From Breznakibacter sp. (GTDB lineage: Bacteria; Bacteroidota; Bacteroidia; Bacteroidales; Marinilabiliaceae): DNA of 33,381 nt. Position numbers and translations under genes: made by a program. Location: NCBI GenBank assembly GCA_018055415.1, contig JAGPHP010000009.1:1-33381 (forward strand), in the 5' to 3' direction. This document shows positions 1 to 7,862 of the stretch, one piece after another (within the stretch, counting starts at the first letter, position 1; the number at the start of each line of letters is the position of its first letter). Under the pieces are notes generated by a model. That model made no database searches, was not told the DNA's origin, and saw only the letters and a list, made by a program, of their open reading frames with translations.

Positions 1-1088
1 CTATGATTTTAGGTCACTCACACCCAGAAGTTATTGAGGCAATTAAAAGCAAAGTGGAAGAGGCTATCTCTTTTGGAGCCCCTACCGAACTAGAGGTGCA
101 GATGGCCGAATTGATTAGATCAATGGCGCCAAATGTAGATTTAATTCGCTTAGTGAGTAGCGGTACCGAGGCGTGTATGAGCGCTTTACGCTTGGCCAGA
201 GGTTATACGGGCAGAAATAAATTCATCAAATTCGAAGGGTGCTATCATGGTCACGCCGACTCCTTTTTGGTTAAGGCTGGCAGCGGATTAGCCACTTTTA
301 ACATACAAACCGTTCCGGGCATTACGGCTGGTACGGCCGATGATACACTAACGGCTCCCTACAACGATTTAGAGTCGGTAAAACAGCTCTTTGCTCAATA
401 TCCAAACGAAATTGCAGCCATCATCATTGAACCCGTTGCGGGCAATATGGGCTGTATTATTCCTGAGCCAGGATTTTTAAAGGGAATAAGAGAGATTTGC
501 GATAACAATAAAGCGCTATTAATTTTCGACGAGGTGATGACGGGTTTCCGTTTGGCCCCAGGTGGCGCACAAGAACGCTTAAAAATTGATGCAGATTTAG
601 TTACCTACGGCAAAGTTATTGGTGGTGGAATGCCAGTGGGCGCTTTTGGCGGAAAACGCGAAATTATGGAGTGCATTGCTCCTGTGGGAAAAGTCTATCA
701 GGCAGGTACTTTGAGCGGTAATCCAATTGCAGTAACAGCAGGATTTACTACGCTTAGTTATCTTAAAAATAACCCATCGATTTATAAACAACTCGATGCG
801 ACAGGCGAAAAGCTTAAGAATTCTATCTCTCCTATCTTAACAAAAAAGGGAATCGCGCATAGCATCAACCAATTTGGAAGTATGATAAGCGTTCACTTTG
901 GCGAACATAAGGTTAAAGATTTTGAAACCGCTTCGCAGTGTGATATTCCGCTCTTTAACCGCTTCTTTCACCACATGTTGCAACAAGGTATCTATTTACC
1001 TCCTTCAGCTTTTGAAACATGGTTCTTTAATATTGCCTTAACAGATGTGGAGATAGATAAAACACTTTCTGCCATCGAAAAATTCTAG
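1..1088 (+). CDS. hemL: Glutamate-1-semialdehyde 2,1-aminomutase, 5' end cut by window
   Basis: PLP enzyme that turns glutamate-1-semialdehyde into 5-aminolevulinate, the entry into tetrapyrrole synthesis by the C5 (glutamyl-tRNA) route. The reading frame is already open at the window edge. The first ATG, at base 3, falls inside the conserved region (GHSHPEV), so it is not the true start. About 361 residues are visible, against roughly 430 in the family, so some 65 N-terminal residues lie outside. Visible hallmarks are the SSGTEA phosphate-binding stretch, the GCYHGHAD segment, Asp176 of FDEVMTGFR (contacts the PLP ring nitrogen) and Lys204 in TYGKVIGGGMPVGAFGG, which forms the Schiff base. 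hemH follows after 3 nt, so the two are very probably co-transcribed for heme synthesis. Confidence 0.95.
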   Translation, partial: MILGHSHPEVIEAIKSKVEEAISFGAPTELEVQMAELIRSMAPNVDLIRLVSSGTEACMSALRLARGYTGRNKFIKFEGCYHGHADSFLVKAGSGLATFNIQTVPGITAGTADDTLTAPYNDLESVKQLFAQYPNEIAAIIIEPVAGNMGCIIPEPGFLKGIREICDNNKALLIFDEVMTGFRLAPGGAQERLKIDADLVTYGKVIGGGMPVGAFGGKREIMECIAPVGKVYQAGTLSGNPIAVTAGFTTLSYLKNNPSIYKQLDATGEKLKNSISPILTKKGIAHSINQFGSMISVHFGEHKVKDFETASQCDIPLFNRFFHHMLQQGIYLPPSAFETWFFNIALTDVEIDKTLSAIEKF

Positions 1089-1091
1089 CTT

Positions 1092-2105
1092 ATGGAGAGC
1101 AAAGCGGTACTTTTTGTCAATTTAGGTTCACCCGATTCGACGAGCGTCAAGGATGTTCGCCGCTATTTGGCCGAATTTTTAATGGATAAACGGGTAATTG
1201 ATATCCCAGTAGTTCCGCGCTTTTTGCTTGTAAGAGGAATTATTGTACCGTTACGAGCGCCTAAAAGTGCTCACAAATATGAAACTATCTGGGAATCGGA
1301 GGGTTCGCCCTTAGTAAATATCACCAAACGGTTGACCACAAAGTTTTCTCAGGCAAGCAATATTCCAACCTACATGGCTATGCGATATGGAAATCCATCG
1401 CCCAAAAACACACTTAAAGAGATTGCTCAAGACCATCCCCAATTACAAGAGTTGGTTGTTGTACCGCTCTATCCGCACTACGCCATGAGCAGTTACGAAA
1501 CAGCAGTAGAGCATGTGAAAGAGGCTTTTAACGATGGCAAGTATCGTTTTAAACTTAATATTATAAAGCCTTTCTATAACCATCCAAGTTATATCAAAGC
1601 GCTTGCCAACTCCATAAAACCTTATCTAAATAAACCTTTAGACAAGATTCTTTTTAGCTACCATGGCATACCCGAACGCCATGTAACTAAAAGTGACACA
1701 ACAGATTGCCACTGCTTAAAAAGCGAAGATTGTTGCTCTACCCCATCGGTAGCGCACGCAACTTGCTATAGACATCAGGTGAAAGAGACAACCAAATTAG
1801 TGGCTTTAGAACTTGGCCTTGACGAAGATAAATACACATTATCGTTTCAGTCTCGCTTAGGACAAGCCAAATGGTTGCAACCCTATACCGCTGAAGTACT
1901 TGCAGAGCTTCCTGCTAAAGGAACAAAGAACATATTAGTAGTCTGCCCCGCCTTTGTGAGCGACTGCCTTGAAACCCTCGAGGAGATTAACATTGAGGGA
2001 CGTGATACTTTTTTTAATGCGGGTGGAGAGGCGTTTACTTCAATACCTTGTTTGAATGATAGTGCGGAGTGGATTGAGGCGTTGAGGGAGATGGTTGGGG
2101 AGTGA
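1092..2105 (+). CDS. hemH: Ferrochelatase
   Basis: Inserts ferrous iron into protoporphyrin IX, the last step of protoheme synthesis. The 337-residue length fits the family. The N-terminal VLFVNLGSPDS stretch and the catalytic-His block SYHGIPERH (about residues 190-198) are clear, as is the acidic CLETLEEI helix near the C-terminus. Shortly after the catalytic His comes a cysteine-rich stretch (DCHCLKSEDCC, then ATCYRHQ). It resembles the Cys-bearing insert found in some bacterial ferrochelatases, but whether it binds metal or an Fe-S cluster cannot be read from sequence alone. The ATG lies 3 nt after the hemL stop, which implies translational coupling. The pairing with hemL shows dedicated heme synthesis in a lineage where many relatives lack it. 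Confidence 0.95.
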   Translation: MESKAVLFVNLGSPDSTSVKDVRRYLAEFLMDKRVIDIPVVPRFLLVRGIIVPLRAPKSAHKYETIWESEGSPLVNITKRLTTKFSQASNIPTYMAMRYGNPSPKNTLKEIAQDHPQLQELVVVPLYPHYAMSSYETAVEHVKEAFNDGKYRFKLNIIKPFYNHPSYIKALANSIKPYLNKPLDKILFSYHGIPERHVTKSDTTDCHCLKSEDCCSTPSVAHATCYRHQVKETTKLVALELGLDEDKYTLSFQSRLGQAKWLQPYTAEVLAELPAKGTKNILVVCPAFVSDCLETLEEINIEGRDTFFNAGGEAFTSIPCLNDSAEWIEALREMVGE

Positions 2106-2195
2106 GGATTATTTGGGATATTTATTACCTGAAATAACTTGATTTAGTATATGAAAAATTATTGTAAGTAATAATTATCCACGACATCTTTAACT

Positions 2196-3026
2196 ATGAA
2201 AGAATTATATAAAGACAATAATGGTAATTTACTTTTCAAAAAAAGTTTTTGCGCATACATTGATATATTGGGCTTTAGCGAGAAAATTATAAAAAATGAC
2301 TTAAGATTCTTTAATTCCTACCTAAACACACTTAAAACTGAATTAGATCATATTGAAATTCATCATGACCTGTCAGGGAAAGACGGATATAAAAGTTTTG
2401 AGTTAAAAATATTTACCGACAACTTTGTGTTTGGACACCCTTGGTTTGATGAATTTGGAGAATCTGAGCTTGGGAATATTTTTAAAGTTCTTTCTCACAT
2501 TCAATTCACATTTGCAAAAGCAAACATATTCATTCGAGGCGCAATAAGTATGAGTGACCTATATATGGATGAAAATATTGTGTTGGGTCCAGCACTTATT
2601 GACTCATATAAACTTGAATCAGAAAACGCAGTTAATCCAAGAATTTTACTATCAAATGAAGTTGTTATTATTGTTAAGAAACACATCAATTATTATTCTG
2701 ATCATGAGAGTTCGCCACAAAATAAAGAATTTTTAATAGATACAGATGGCTTCTTTTTTGTCAATTACCTTTTTATACTATTTTATGATAATGATTATTC
2801 GGAAGAGAGAATCATTGAAGAACTTGCTAAACATAAAGAACCTATTATTTTAAACCTATCCACAAATAGAAATAACTTCAAACTATTTGAAAAATACTCA
2901 TGGACAGCTAATTATCACAACTATTTTTGTGATAATTTTGTACTAGAAAGATTCCCAAACATAAATTTAGAACTCATTAAAATTAACCAAGACCTATATC
3001 GAAAACATTTAATGAAAATAATATAA
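2196..3026 (+). CDS. Divergent nucleotidyl-cyclase-like protein of unknown function
   Basis: Single-domain soluble protein of 276 residues. Its landmarks align in order with the class III nucleotidyl cyclase fold: AYIDILGF (residues 20-27, like the cyclase DIxGF metal-binding strand, Asp23), KIFTDNFVFG (71-80, like the second metal-site GD hairpin, Asp75), FIRGAIS (112-118), GPALIDSYKLE (131-141) and PRILLSNEV (149-157). The two putative metal Asp residues are kept. The Asn/Arg pair normally found in the NxxAxR helix is not evident (SYKLE instead), so cyclase activity is doubtful. A C-terminal part (about 230-250, KYSWTANYHNYF) is of unknown role. No sensor or effector gene sits beside it. 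The gene is visibly AT-richer than hemH or the E1 gene, suggesting acquisition from elsewhere. The family reading is pattern-based inference. Confidence 0.6.
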   Translation: MKELYKDNNGNLLFKKSFCAYIDILGFSEKIIKNDLRFFNSYLNTLKTELDHIEIHHDLSGKDGYKSFELKIFTDNFVFGHPWFDEFGESELGNIFKVLSHIQFTFAKANIFIRGAISMSDLYMDENIVLGPALIDSYKLESENAVNPRILLSNEVVIIVKKHINYYSDHESSPQNKEFLIDTDGFFFVNYLFILFYDNDYSEERIIEELAKHKEPIILNLSTNRNNFKLFEKYSWTANYHNYFCDNFVLERFPNINLELIKINQDLYRKHLMKII

Positions 3027-3158
3027 TCTCTATTTTTTTTCAACGGACACAATTATTTCAACATTACGATAAATAAACGTCACTGGGAACGACATTTTCT
3101 TTTAAGAACATAACACTAAGTATTAAACTCACGTTAAGATAATTCTTTAAGCGACAAC

Positions 3159-3402
3159 ATGAATCCAAGAGTAACTAAAGCGATACCAAAAAACAACTAC
3201 CAAGTAGAATTAAAATTTACAAATGGTGAGGAGCGTTCTTTGATGTTACGCCCTATTTGGATCGAGGAATATTCAAAGAACTTAAAGAACCAGAGTTGTT
3301 CTATTCGGCTAAAGCTATAGAAGGCACTATTCAATGGCAAAATAAAGCAGATTTTTGTCCAGACACCCTATATCTAGAGAGTAAACCTATAGATAGATTC
3401 TT
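3159..3402 (+). pseudogene. DUF2442 family gene broken by a one-base deletion
   Basis: From the ATG at 3159 the frame reads MNPRVTKAIPKNNYQVELKFTNGEERS, a typical DUF2442 start, and then goes out of frame. The family sequence resumes one frame back (from base 3242) as DVTPYLDRGIFKELKEPE and ends in the signature FCPDTLYLES near 3390. Adding one T at 3240-3241 (TCT TTT GAT for TCTTTGAT) joins the halves into a protein of about 78 residues, the usual length. After the signature the second frame runs on about 50 codons to a TGA at 3542-3544 with no recognisable family sequence, so the natural stop may also be lost. DUF2442 genes often sit beside DUF4160 genes in toxin-antitoxin-like pairs; no DUF4160 partner is visible here. 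A sequencing error is the alternative to true decay. Confidence 0.75.
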
Positions 3403-3748
3403 TATTGAAGATAATCTAGCTAAAAACTATATTATAAGTTTACCCAAAACCTTCAAATCTCTCCCATGCGTGAGCGATTGCAGCGGATACCCCACAGGCG
3501 GCCAATGGAAAGAGGCTCAAAGAGTTGCCCAAAACTCAAAGTGAAGAGAACGAGCCGCCGAGGAGTATGAGCGGAAAGCGCGACAGCAAGCGCTAGTTAA
3601 AGGAAGCTCGATAATAGAGTATTTAAGCTTGGTGGCACGCCCAAATAATCGATAATAAGAAAACAAAGAGTGCGGTTTATCTGTTTAGGGGTGGCGGAAT
3701 TACGCAAAAATGGACTATTTTTGTTTCAAATCATCGAAATAGGGAGAT
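3403..3748. other. Non-coding stretch with a GC-rich patch before the E1 gene
   Basis: No convincing gene. Bases 3480-3600 are clearly GC-richer than the AT-rich sequence on both sides (34 G or C among 3541-3600) and contain short open frames in several phases but no family match. The last 40 bases before the E1 start hold a possible TAnnTTTG box (TATTTTTG, 3716-3723) without a TTTG at the expected upstream distance. The patch looks like an intergenic repeat or an old insertion remnant; the window holds only one copy. Confidence 0.4.
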
Positions 3749-6175
3749 ATGACTTTATCACAAACGCGAGGAATTAGTTTTGAAGAGTTTAAAAATGAGG
3801 TTCTTAACGACTATAAGATTGCTAATATTAGTCGCCAACTGAGCATTGCTGGACGCAAGGAGGTGATGGGCGGTAAGGCTAAATTTGGCGTTTTTGGCGA
3901 TGGGAAAGAGGTGGCACAAATTGCCTATGCAAAGCAATTTTTTGCGGGCGACTGGCGCTCGGGCTACTATCGCGACCAGACGTTTTTACTGGCGGCTGGC
4001 ATGACAACTCCAGATGAGTTTTTTGCTCTTTTGTATGGCGAAACGCGCACCGAGTTGAACCCCGATAACGGCGGAAGATCGTTTAACAACCACTACGGAA
4101 CTCGCACGATTAATGAGGATGGTACCTGGAAAGAGATTTCGAAAATGAAATGTACCTCGTCGGACATCTCGCCAACGGCAGGTCAAATGCCTCGATTGGT
4201 GGGCTTGGCTTTAGCCTCAAAATTATATCGAAACAACCCTGATTTACACCAATTTACACAATTTAGTAACGAAGGGAACGAAGTCGCTTTTGGAACAATT
4301 GGCGATGGAAGCACCTCGGAAGGTCACTTTTTTGAGACGATGAATGCCGCGGGAGTTCTACAAATTCCGATGGCTGTATCGGTGTGGGACGATGGGTATG
4401 CGATTTCAACACCAAAAAAGATTCAAACCATAAAAGAGTCGATTTCCAAAACACTTAAGGGGTTTGAGAAAGGGGCAAAAGATAAAACCGGTATTTTAAT
4501 TTATACGGGCAAGGGGTGGGACTATCCAGGCCTTTGTCAGATGTACGCCGAAGGGATTGCAAAATGTCGTGAGCAGCATGTGCCAGTACTCTTTCATATT
4601 GAGGAGGTTACACAACCTTACGGGCACTCTACGTCGGGTTCGCACGAGCGTTACAAAAGTGCGGAGCGCCTTAAGTGGGAGAATGATTTTGACTGCATCA
4701 CGTTGATGCGCAAATGGATGATTTCGAGCGGATTAGCTACCGACAAGGAGCTAGATGCGGTGGAGGAGAGCGCTGTAAAAGAGGTAAAAGAGTCGCGAAA
4801 CCGAGTGTTTAAGTCGTTTTACAAAGCGCTTGAAGAGGAGAGAACATCACTTTTGAATATTATATCAAAGAAAAGCTGCATCTGTAGCGATTTTAAAGAG
4901 GCTAAAATTGCAGAATATACCCTAGAGCTTAAAAATGAGCTAACACTTACTCGTAGAGCTATCTTAGGAACAGCGCGTAAGGTACTTCGCCATATTTGCA
5001 CAGGTTGCGATGGACGAGGCGAAATGCGAGCCGAACTACGTGAGTGGGTGGAGGAGTATTTACGTCAAAATCATATCAATTATAGCGATAGACTCTACTC
5101 GGAAGATGATGCGGCGGCTATAAAAGTGGCGGAAATTAAGCCTACCTACGACGAAGGTTGCGAGCAGGTGCCAGGGCGTGAGATCTTACGCGATAATTAC
5201 GACTATCTTTTCGGCAACTATCCAAAACTGGTGATGTTTGGCGAAGATGCGGGAAAATTAGGTGGTGTAAATCAAACACTTGAAGGTATTCAGGAAAAAT
5301 ATGGCGATTTAAGACTAAGAGATACGGGCATTAGAGAAACTACCATTTTAGGAAAGGGTATTGGCTTGGCATTGAGAGGTTTACGCCCAATTGCTGAGAT
5401 TCAATATTTCGATTATCTCTTATATGCGTTGCAAACCATTTCAGACGATTTGGCAACGACACGCTATCGCACCAAGGGTGGACAAAAAGCGCCAGTTATC
5501 ATAAGTACACGTGGCCACCGATTGGAAGGCATTTGGCATTCGGGCTCACCTTTAAGCATGGTAATAAACTCAATACGAGGCGTTTATGTATGTGTGCCAA
5601 GAGACATGACCCGTGCAGCCGGTTTTTATAACACGCTGTTAAAAGCAGACGACCCCGCTTTGGTTATTGAACCACTAAACGGCTATCGTATTCGCGAACC
5701 ACGACCAAATAATATTGGCGAATTCACAGTACCACTAGGTATTCCAGAGATAATTCATGCTGGTAATCATGTAACCTTAGTAACGTATGGTTCGTGCGTA
5801 CGCATTGCGCAAGAGGCCATTGTTCAACTATCAGAGGTTGGCATTTCGGTAGAACTTATTGATGTACAGACGCTTTTACCTTTCGATATCAACAAAATCA
5901 TTCTCGAATCTGTTAAGAAAACTAACAGAGTGGTATTTTTTGATGAGGATGTTCCTGGGGGAGCTACTGCTTTTATGCTTCAAAAAGTAGTTGAAGAGCA
6001 TGGAGCATTTCAATATCTCGATGCTGCGCCACTAACCATTACGGGTAAAGATCACCGTCCAGCCTATGGAACCGATGGCGATTATTTCTCAAATCCGAGT
6101 GCCGAAGATGTTTTTGAAAAGATATATGCCCTAATGGCCGAGAGTTTTCCAAAACAGTTTCCGGCCATCTATTAA
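3749..6175 (+). CDS. 2-oxoacid dehydrogenase E1, fused alpha and beta subunits
   Basis: Thiamine-diphosphate E1 component that decarboxylates a 2-oxoacid, probably a branched-chain one (2-oxoisovalerate type), and passes the acyl group to a lipoyl E2. The two subunits, usually separate, are joined in 808 residues: alpha-like about 1-420, beta-like about 470-808. The ThDP motif starts at GDGSTSEG (185-192). Its far end, commonly NN, is DD here (VWDDGYAIS, Asp214-Asp215), as I recall for Bacteroidota homologues. The beta half shows FGEDAG (497-502, Glu499 the likely cofactor-activating acid), FDYLLYA and HSGSP. No E2 or E3 gene is in the window, so the complex partners lie elsewhere. corA begins 29 nt after the stop. 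Substrate (branched-chain, pyruvate or acetoin) cannot be fixed by sequence reading. Confidence 0.88.
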   Translation: MTLSQTRGISFEEFKNEVLNDYKIANISRQLSIAGRKEVMGGKAKFGVFGDGKEVAQIAYAKQFFAGDWRSGYYRDQTFLLAAGMTTPDEFFALLYGETRTELNPDNGGRSFNNHYGTRTINEDGTWKEISKMKCTSSDISPTAGQMPRLVGLALASKLYRNNPDLHQFTQFSNEGNEVAFGTIGDGSTSEGHFFETMNAAGVLQIPMAVSVWDDGYAISTPKKIQTIKESISKTLKGFEKGAKDKTGILIYTGKGWDYPGLCQMYAEGIAKCREQHVPVLFHIEEVTQPYGHSTSGSHERYKSAERLKWENDFDCITLMRKWMISSGLATDKELDAVEESAVKEVKESRNRVFKSFYKALEEERTSLLNIISKKSCICSDFKEAKIAEYTLELKNELTLTRRAILGTARKVLRHICTGCDGRGEMRAELREWVEEYLRQNHINYSDRLYSEDDAAAIKVAEIKPTYDEGCEQVPGREILRDNYDYLFGNYPKLVMFGEDAGKLGGVNQTLEGIQEKYGDLRLRDTGIRETTILGKGIGLALRGLRPIAEIQYFDYLLYALQTISDDLATTRYRTKGGQKAPVIISTRGHRLEGIWHSGSPLSMVINSIRGVYVCVPRDMTRAAGFYNTLLKADDPALVIEPLNGYRIREPRPNNIGEFTVPLGIPEIIHAGNHVTLVTYGSCVRIAQEAIVQLSEVGISVELIDVQTLLPFDINKIILESVKKTNRVVFFDEDVPGGATAFMLQKVVEEHGAFQYLDAAPLTITGKDHRPAYGTDGDYFSNPSAEDVFEKIYALMAESFPKQFPAIY

Positions 6176-6204
6176 TAATATCTTGAGAACCTATAAACTG
6201 AGAG

Positions 6205-7086
6205 ATGAACAATATTAAAGAGATTAATTTTAAAAACTTTAAGTGGATAGATATTACCAACCCACAATTTGAACAACTCTCGGTTATTGCAGATACCTAC
6301 AAGCTTGATATCTTTCAAATAAAGGATAGCTTACAGCATGGTCACCTTCCAAAATTCGAACGAGGCAACAGCTATAACTTTATGATTTTGAGAGCATTTG
6401 TGGCGGCCGAAAATGATAAATCGGCAACTATTGGCGAGGTAACTAACAAAATTGCCTTCTTTTATAACGAAATGGGACTAATTACCATTCATAGAGCCCA
6501 TTTTGATTTTTTAGAGATCAAAGAGACTGATTTTGATAAACCTACCAATCTGATGCTTAATATTATAACTCGCATCATTCATAGTTTTGAGGCGCCATCT
6601 ATGCGCCACTCAACAAAGATTGATGATGTTGAGAAGACTCTTTTTCTCAAAGGATTTACAAAAATATCTATCAAAGATCTCTATTTTCAAAAATCTCAAA
6701 GTAGGATTGCAAAAAAGCTACTTCAAATCATGAACGAGGTAATTGGCAAATTAGAGGTTGACAAGGAGTCGGCCACCGAGTTGCAAGACATTAAAGATAA
6801 GCTTATTAACCTCATCTTAATAAACGATGAAGTATCTGAAGATGCCAATAACTTAATGAACTCTTACCACTCTATGGCGGCATCGCACACCAATGATGTA
6901 ATGAAAGTGTTAACGGCCTATTCGATCTTCTTTCTACCTCTTACCTTTATTGTAGGAGTTTATGGTATGAATTTCGATTTCATGCCAGAGCTACGTTGGA
7001 AGTATGGCTATGCCTATGTATGGGGTATAATGACAGTTATAACTCTCTTTATCTTGTGGAAATTTAGAAGATCTCGAATCTTATAA
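6205..7086 (+). CDS. corA: CorA-family magnesium/divalent cation transporter
   Basis: Homopentameric inner-membrane channel for Mg2+ and similar cations. The 293-residue protein has the expected layout: a soluble mixed alpha/beta N-terminal domain, a long helical stalk (about 150-230), and two C-terminal membrane helices (about 233-252 and 268-286). The selectivity motif YGMNF (253-257, GMN at 254-256) ends the first helix. The short tail after helix two is basic (KFRRSRIL), as is usual in the family. The ATG lies 29 nt after the E1 stop on the same strand, so shared transcription is possible though functionally unlinked. The 3' end faces the thioesterase gene with only 16 nt between stops. 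Confidence 0.92.
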   Translation: MNNIKEINFKNFKWIDITNPQFEQLSVIADTYKLDIFQIKDSLQHGHLPKFERGNSYNFMILRAFVAAENDKSATIGEVTNKIAFFYNEMGLITIHRAHFDFLEIKETDFDKPTNLMLNIITRIIHSFEAPSMRHSTKIDDVEKTLFLKGFTKISIKDLYFQKSQSRIAKKLLQIMNEVIGKLEVDKESATELQDIKDKLINLILINDEVSEDANNLMNSYHSMAASHTNDVMKVLTAYSIFFLPLTFIVGVYGMNFDFMPELRWKYGYAYVWGIMTVITLFILWKFRRSRIL

Positions 7087-7102
7087 CACATCTCTCTTAA
7101 AA

Positions 7103-7489
7103 TCAACTTATTAACCTAATTGGTTTGTGATTATCGTCGATAGCTGCAAAGGTAAAAATGGCGTTAACGGCTTTTATGCGCCCCTCCGTGAACATCTCTT
7201 CTACAAAAATCTCTACCAAAATCTCAATCTTAAAGCGACTAACAGAGACTACTTTACCTATTATTTCGGCAATATTTCCCGATTTAATAGCATTCTTAAA
7301 CTGCATCTTATCTGTTGATATGGTTACAAGTTTTTTTCGAGTGTAACGAGTTGCGGTTATATAAGCCACTTCATCCATCCATTGCATAGCTGTTCCACCA
7401 AAAAGTGTGTCATGGGCATTGAGCGTATTCGGGAAAACCACCTTAAATTGTCGAGTAACCGACTCATCATATTTTTTATCTGCATCCAT
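7103..7489 (-). CDS. Acyl-CoA thioesterase, hotdog fold (YciA-like)
   Basis: Hydrolyses acyl-CoA to free acid and CoA. The 128-residue protein carries the hotdog core FPNTLNAHDTLFGGTAMQWM, where the Asn/Asp and the GG turn into the long helix are the usual catalytic and CoA-site features of the YciA/BACH group, and then DKMQFKNAIKSGN. The frame stays open upstream to 7534 with a TTG start, but that stretch overlaps the operator repeat at 7521-7538, and a minus-strand TATATTTG box at 7544-7551 would put the transcript start near 7537. The ATG at 7487-7489 (MDADKKYDE) is therefore preferred. It is divergent from the four-cysteine membrane protein gene and shares its control region. Confidence 0.85.
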   Translation of the reverse strand: MDADKKYDESVTRQFKVVFPNTLNAHDTLFGGTAMQWMDEVAYITATRYTRKKLVTISTDKMQFKNAIKSGNIAEIIGKVVSVSRFKIEILVEIFVEEMFTEGRIKAVNAIFTFAAIDDNHKPIRLIS

Positions 7490-7520
7490 CTGTAAACTAA
7501 TTAGTTGATCAAACCATATA

Positions 7521-7583
7521 GAACGTGCGTTCAAAATATTTTACAAATATATGATAAAAAACTTTTATTTTGAACGCACGTTC
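7521..7583. promoter_or_regulatory. Paired inverted 18-bp operator-like sites between divergent genes
   Basis: Bases 7521-7538 (GAACGTGCGTTCAAAATA) are the exact reverse complement of 7566-7583, centred near 7552. Each arm also holds a smaller imperfect palindrome (GAACG-2 nt-CGTTC), which resembles TetR-family operators. The outer site lies just downstream of the predicted thioesterase transcript start; the inner-right site lies directly upstream of the TATATTTG box for the rightward genes. A dimeric regulator bound at both could control both directions. No TetR-family gene is in the window. Confidence 0.75.
7544..7551 (-). promoter_or_regulatory. -7 box (TATATTTG) for the thioesterase gene
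   Basis: The minus strand reads TATATTTG, matching the Bacteroidota TAnnTTTG -7 consensus. It predicts a transcript start near 7537 and a leader of about 48 nt that contains the left operator copy. No TTTG is found 19 nt upstream; that position is taken up by the right operator arm. Confidence 0.5.
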
Positions 7584-7585
7584 AT

Positions 7586-7593
7586 TATATTTG
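7586..7593 (+). promoter_or_regulatory. -7 box (TATATTTG) for the rightward small-gene operon
   Basis: TATATTTG matches TAnnTTTG and begins 2 bases after the right operator arm. It predicts a transcript start near 7600, just before the ATG at 7611, which rules out an upstream start at 7551. No good -33 element at the standard spacing. Confidence 0.55.
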
Positions 7594-7610
7594 TGAAAAA
7601 TATAACGGTT

Positions 7611-7862
7611 ATGAAAACGTCAATCTTGGTTAAATTGCTCTTCATCTTTCCAATTATTCTTATAGCAGACTATATTCTTATGGCAATAATTGGCTCTACA
7701 GCCTGCCTCTTTGGATGTGGCGATAGTTTTTATTGCGGTGCGTATTGCATTATAGGAAAGATAGTTTTAGGTTTGTCGGCACTCTATTTTGGATATCTAA
7801 TCTATCCAGATATTGCTACACTCTATAAAAATCATAAAAATGCCGCGACCGCAGAAAAGTAG
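7611..7862 (+). CDS. Small four-cysteine membrane protein, unknown function
   Basis: I do not recognise the family. The 83 residues hold two hydrophobic segments (about 5-27 and 47-64) joined by the loop CLFGCGDSFYCGAYC (about 30-46), a C-x3-C-x5-C-x3-C arrangement that could hold a metal or form disulfides. The C-terminus is short and charged. The ATG at 7611 follows the predicted transcript start and sits right after the operator/promoter, making this the first gene of the rightward operon. Its 3' end overlaps the start of the DUF134 gene by 23 nt, so the two are translationally coupled. Position next to a cluster-binding protein and a DUF134 regulator suggests a role in metal or redox handling at the membrane; that is inference from neighbours only. 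Confidence 0.6.
   Translation: MKTSILVKLLFIFPIILIADYILMAIIGSTACLFGCGDSFYCGAYCIIGKIVLGLSALYFGYLIYPDIATLYKNHKNAATAEK

Noticed and set aside
2157..2176. Hairpin AATTATT-6 nt-AATAATT after hemH
   Set aside because: Only 7 A-T pairs, no T run; too weak for a terminator and expected by chance in AT-rich sequence.
2196..3402. A Pycsar-type anti-phage pair (cyclase plus effector)
   Set aside because: The neighbour is a DUF2442 remnant, not a TIR or membrane effector, and the catalytic Asn/Arg pair is not visible.
7490..7534. TTG start giving a longer thioesterase
   Set aside because: It adds 15 residues over the operator repeat; the ATG at 7489 fits the family start better.
7551..7610. Longer N-terminus for the four-cysteine membrane protein
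   Set aside because: The extension covers the operator and -7 box, so it would lie upstream of the transcript start.
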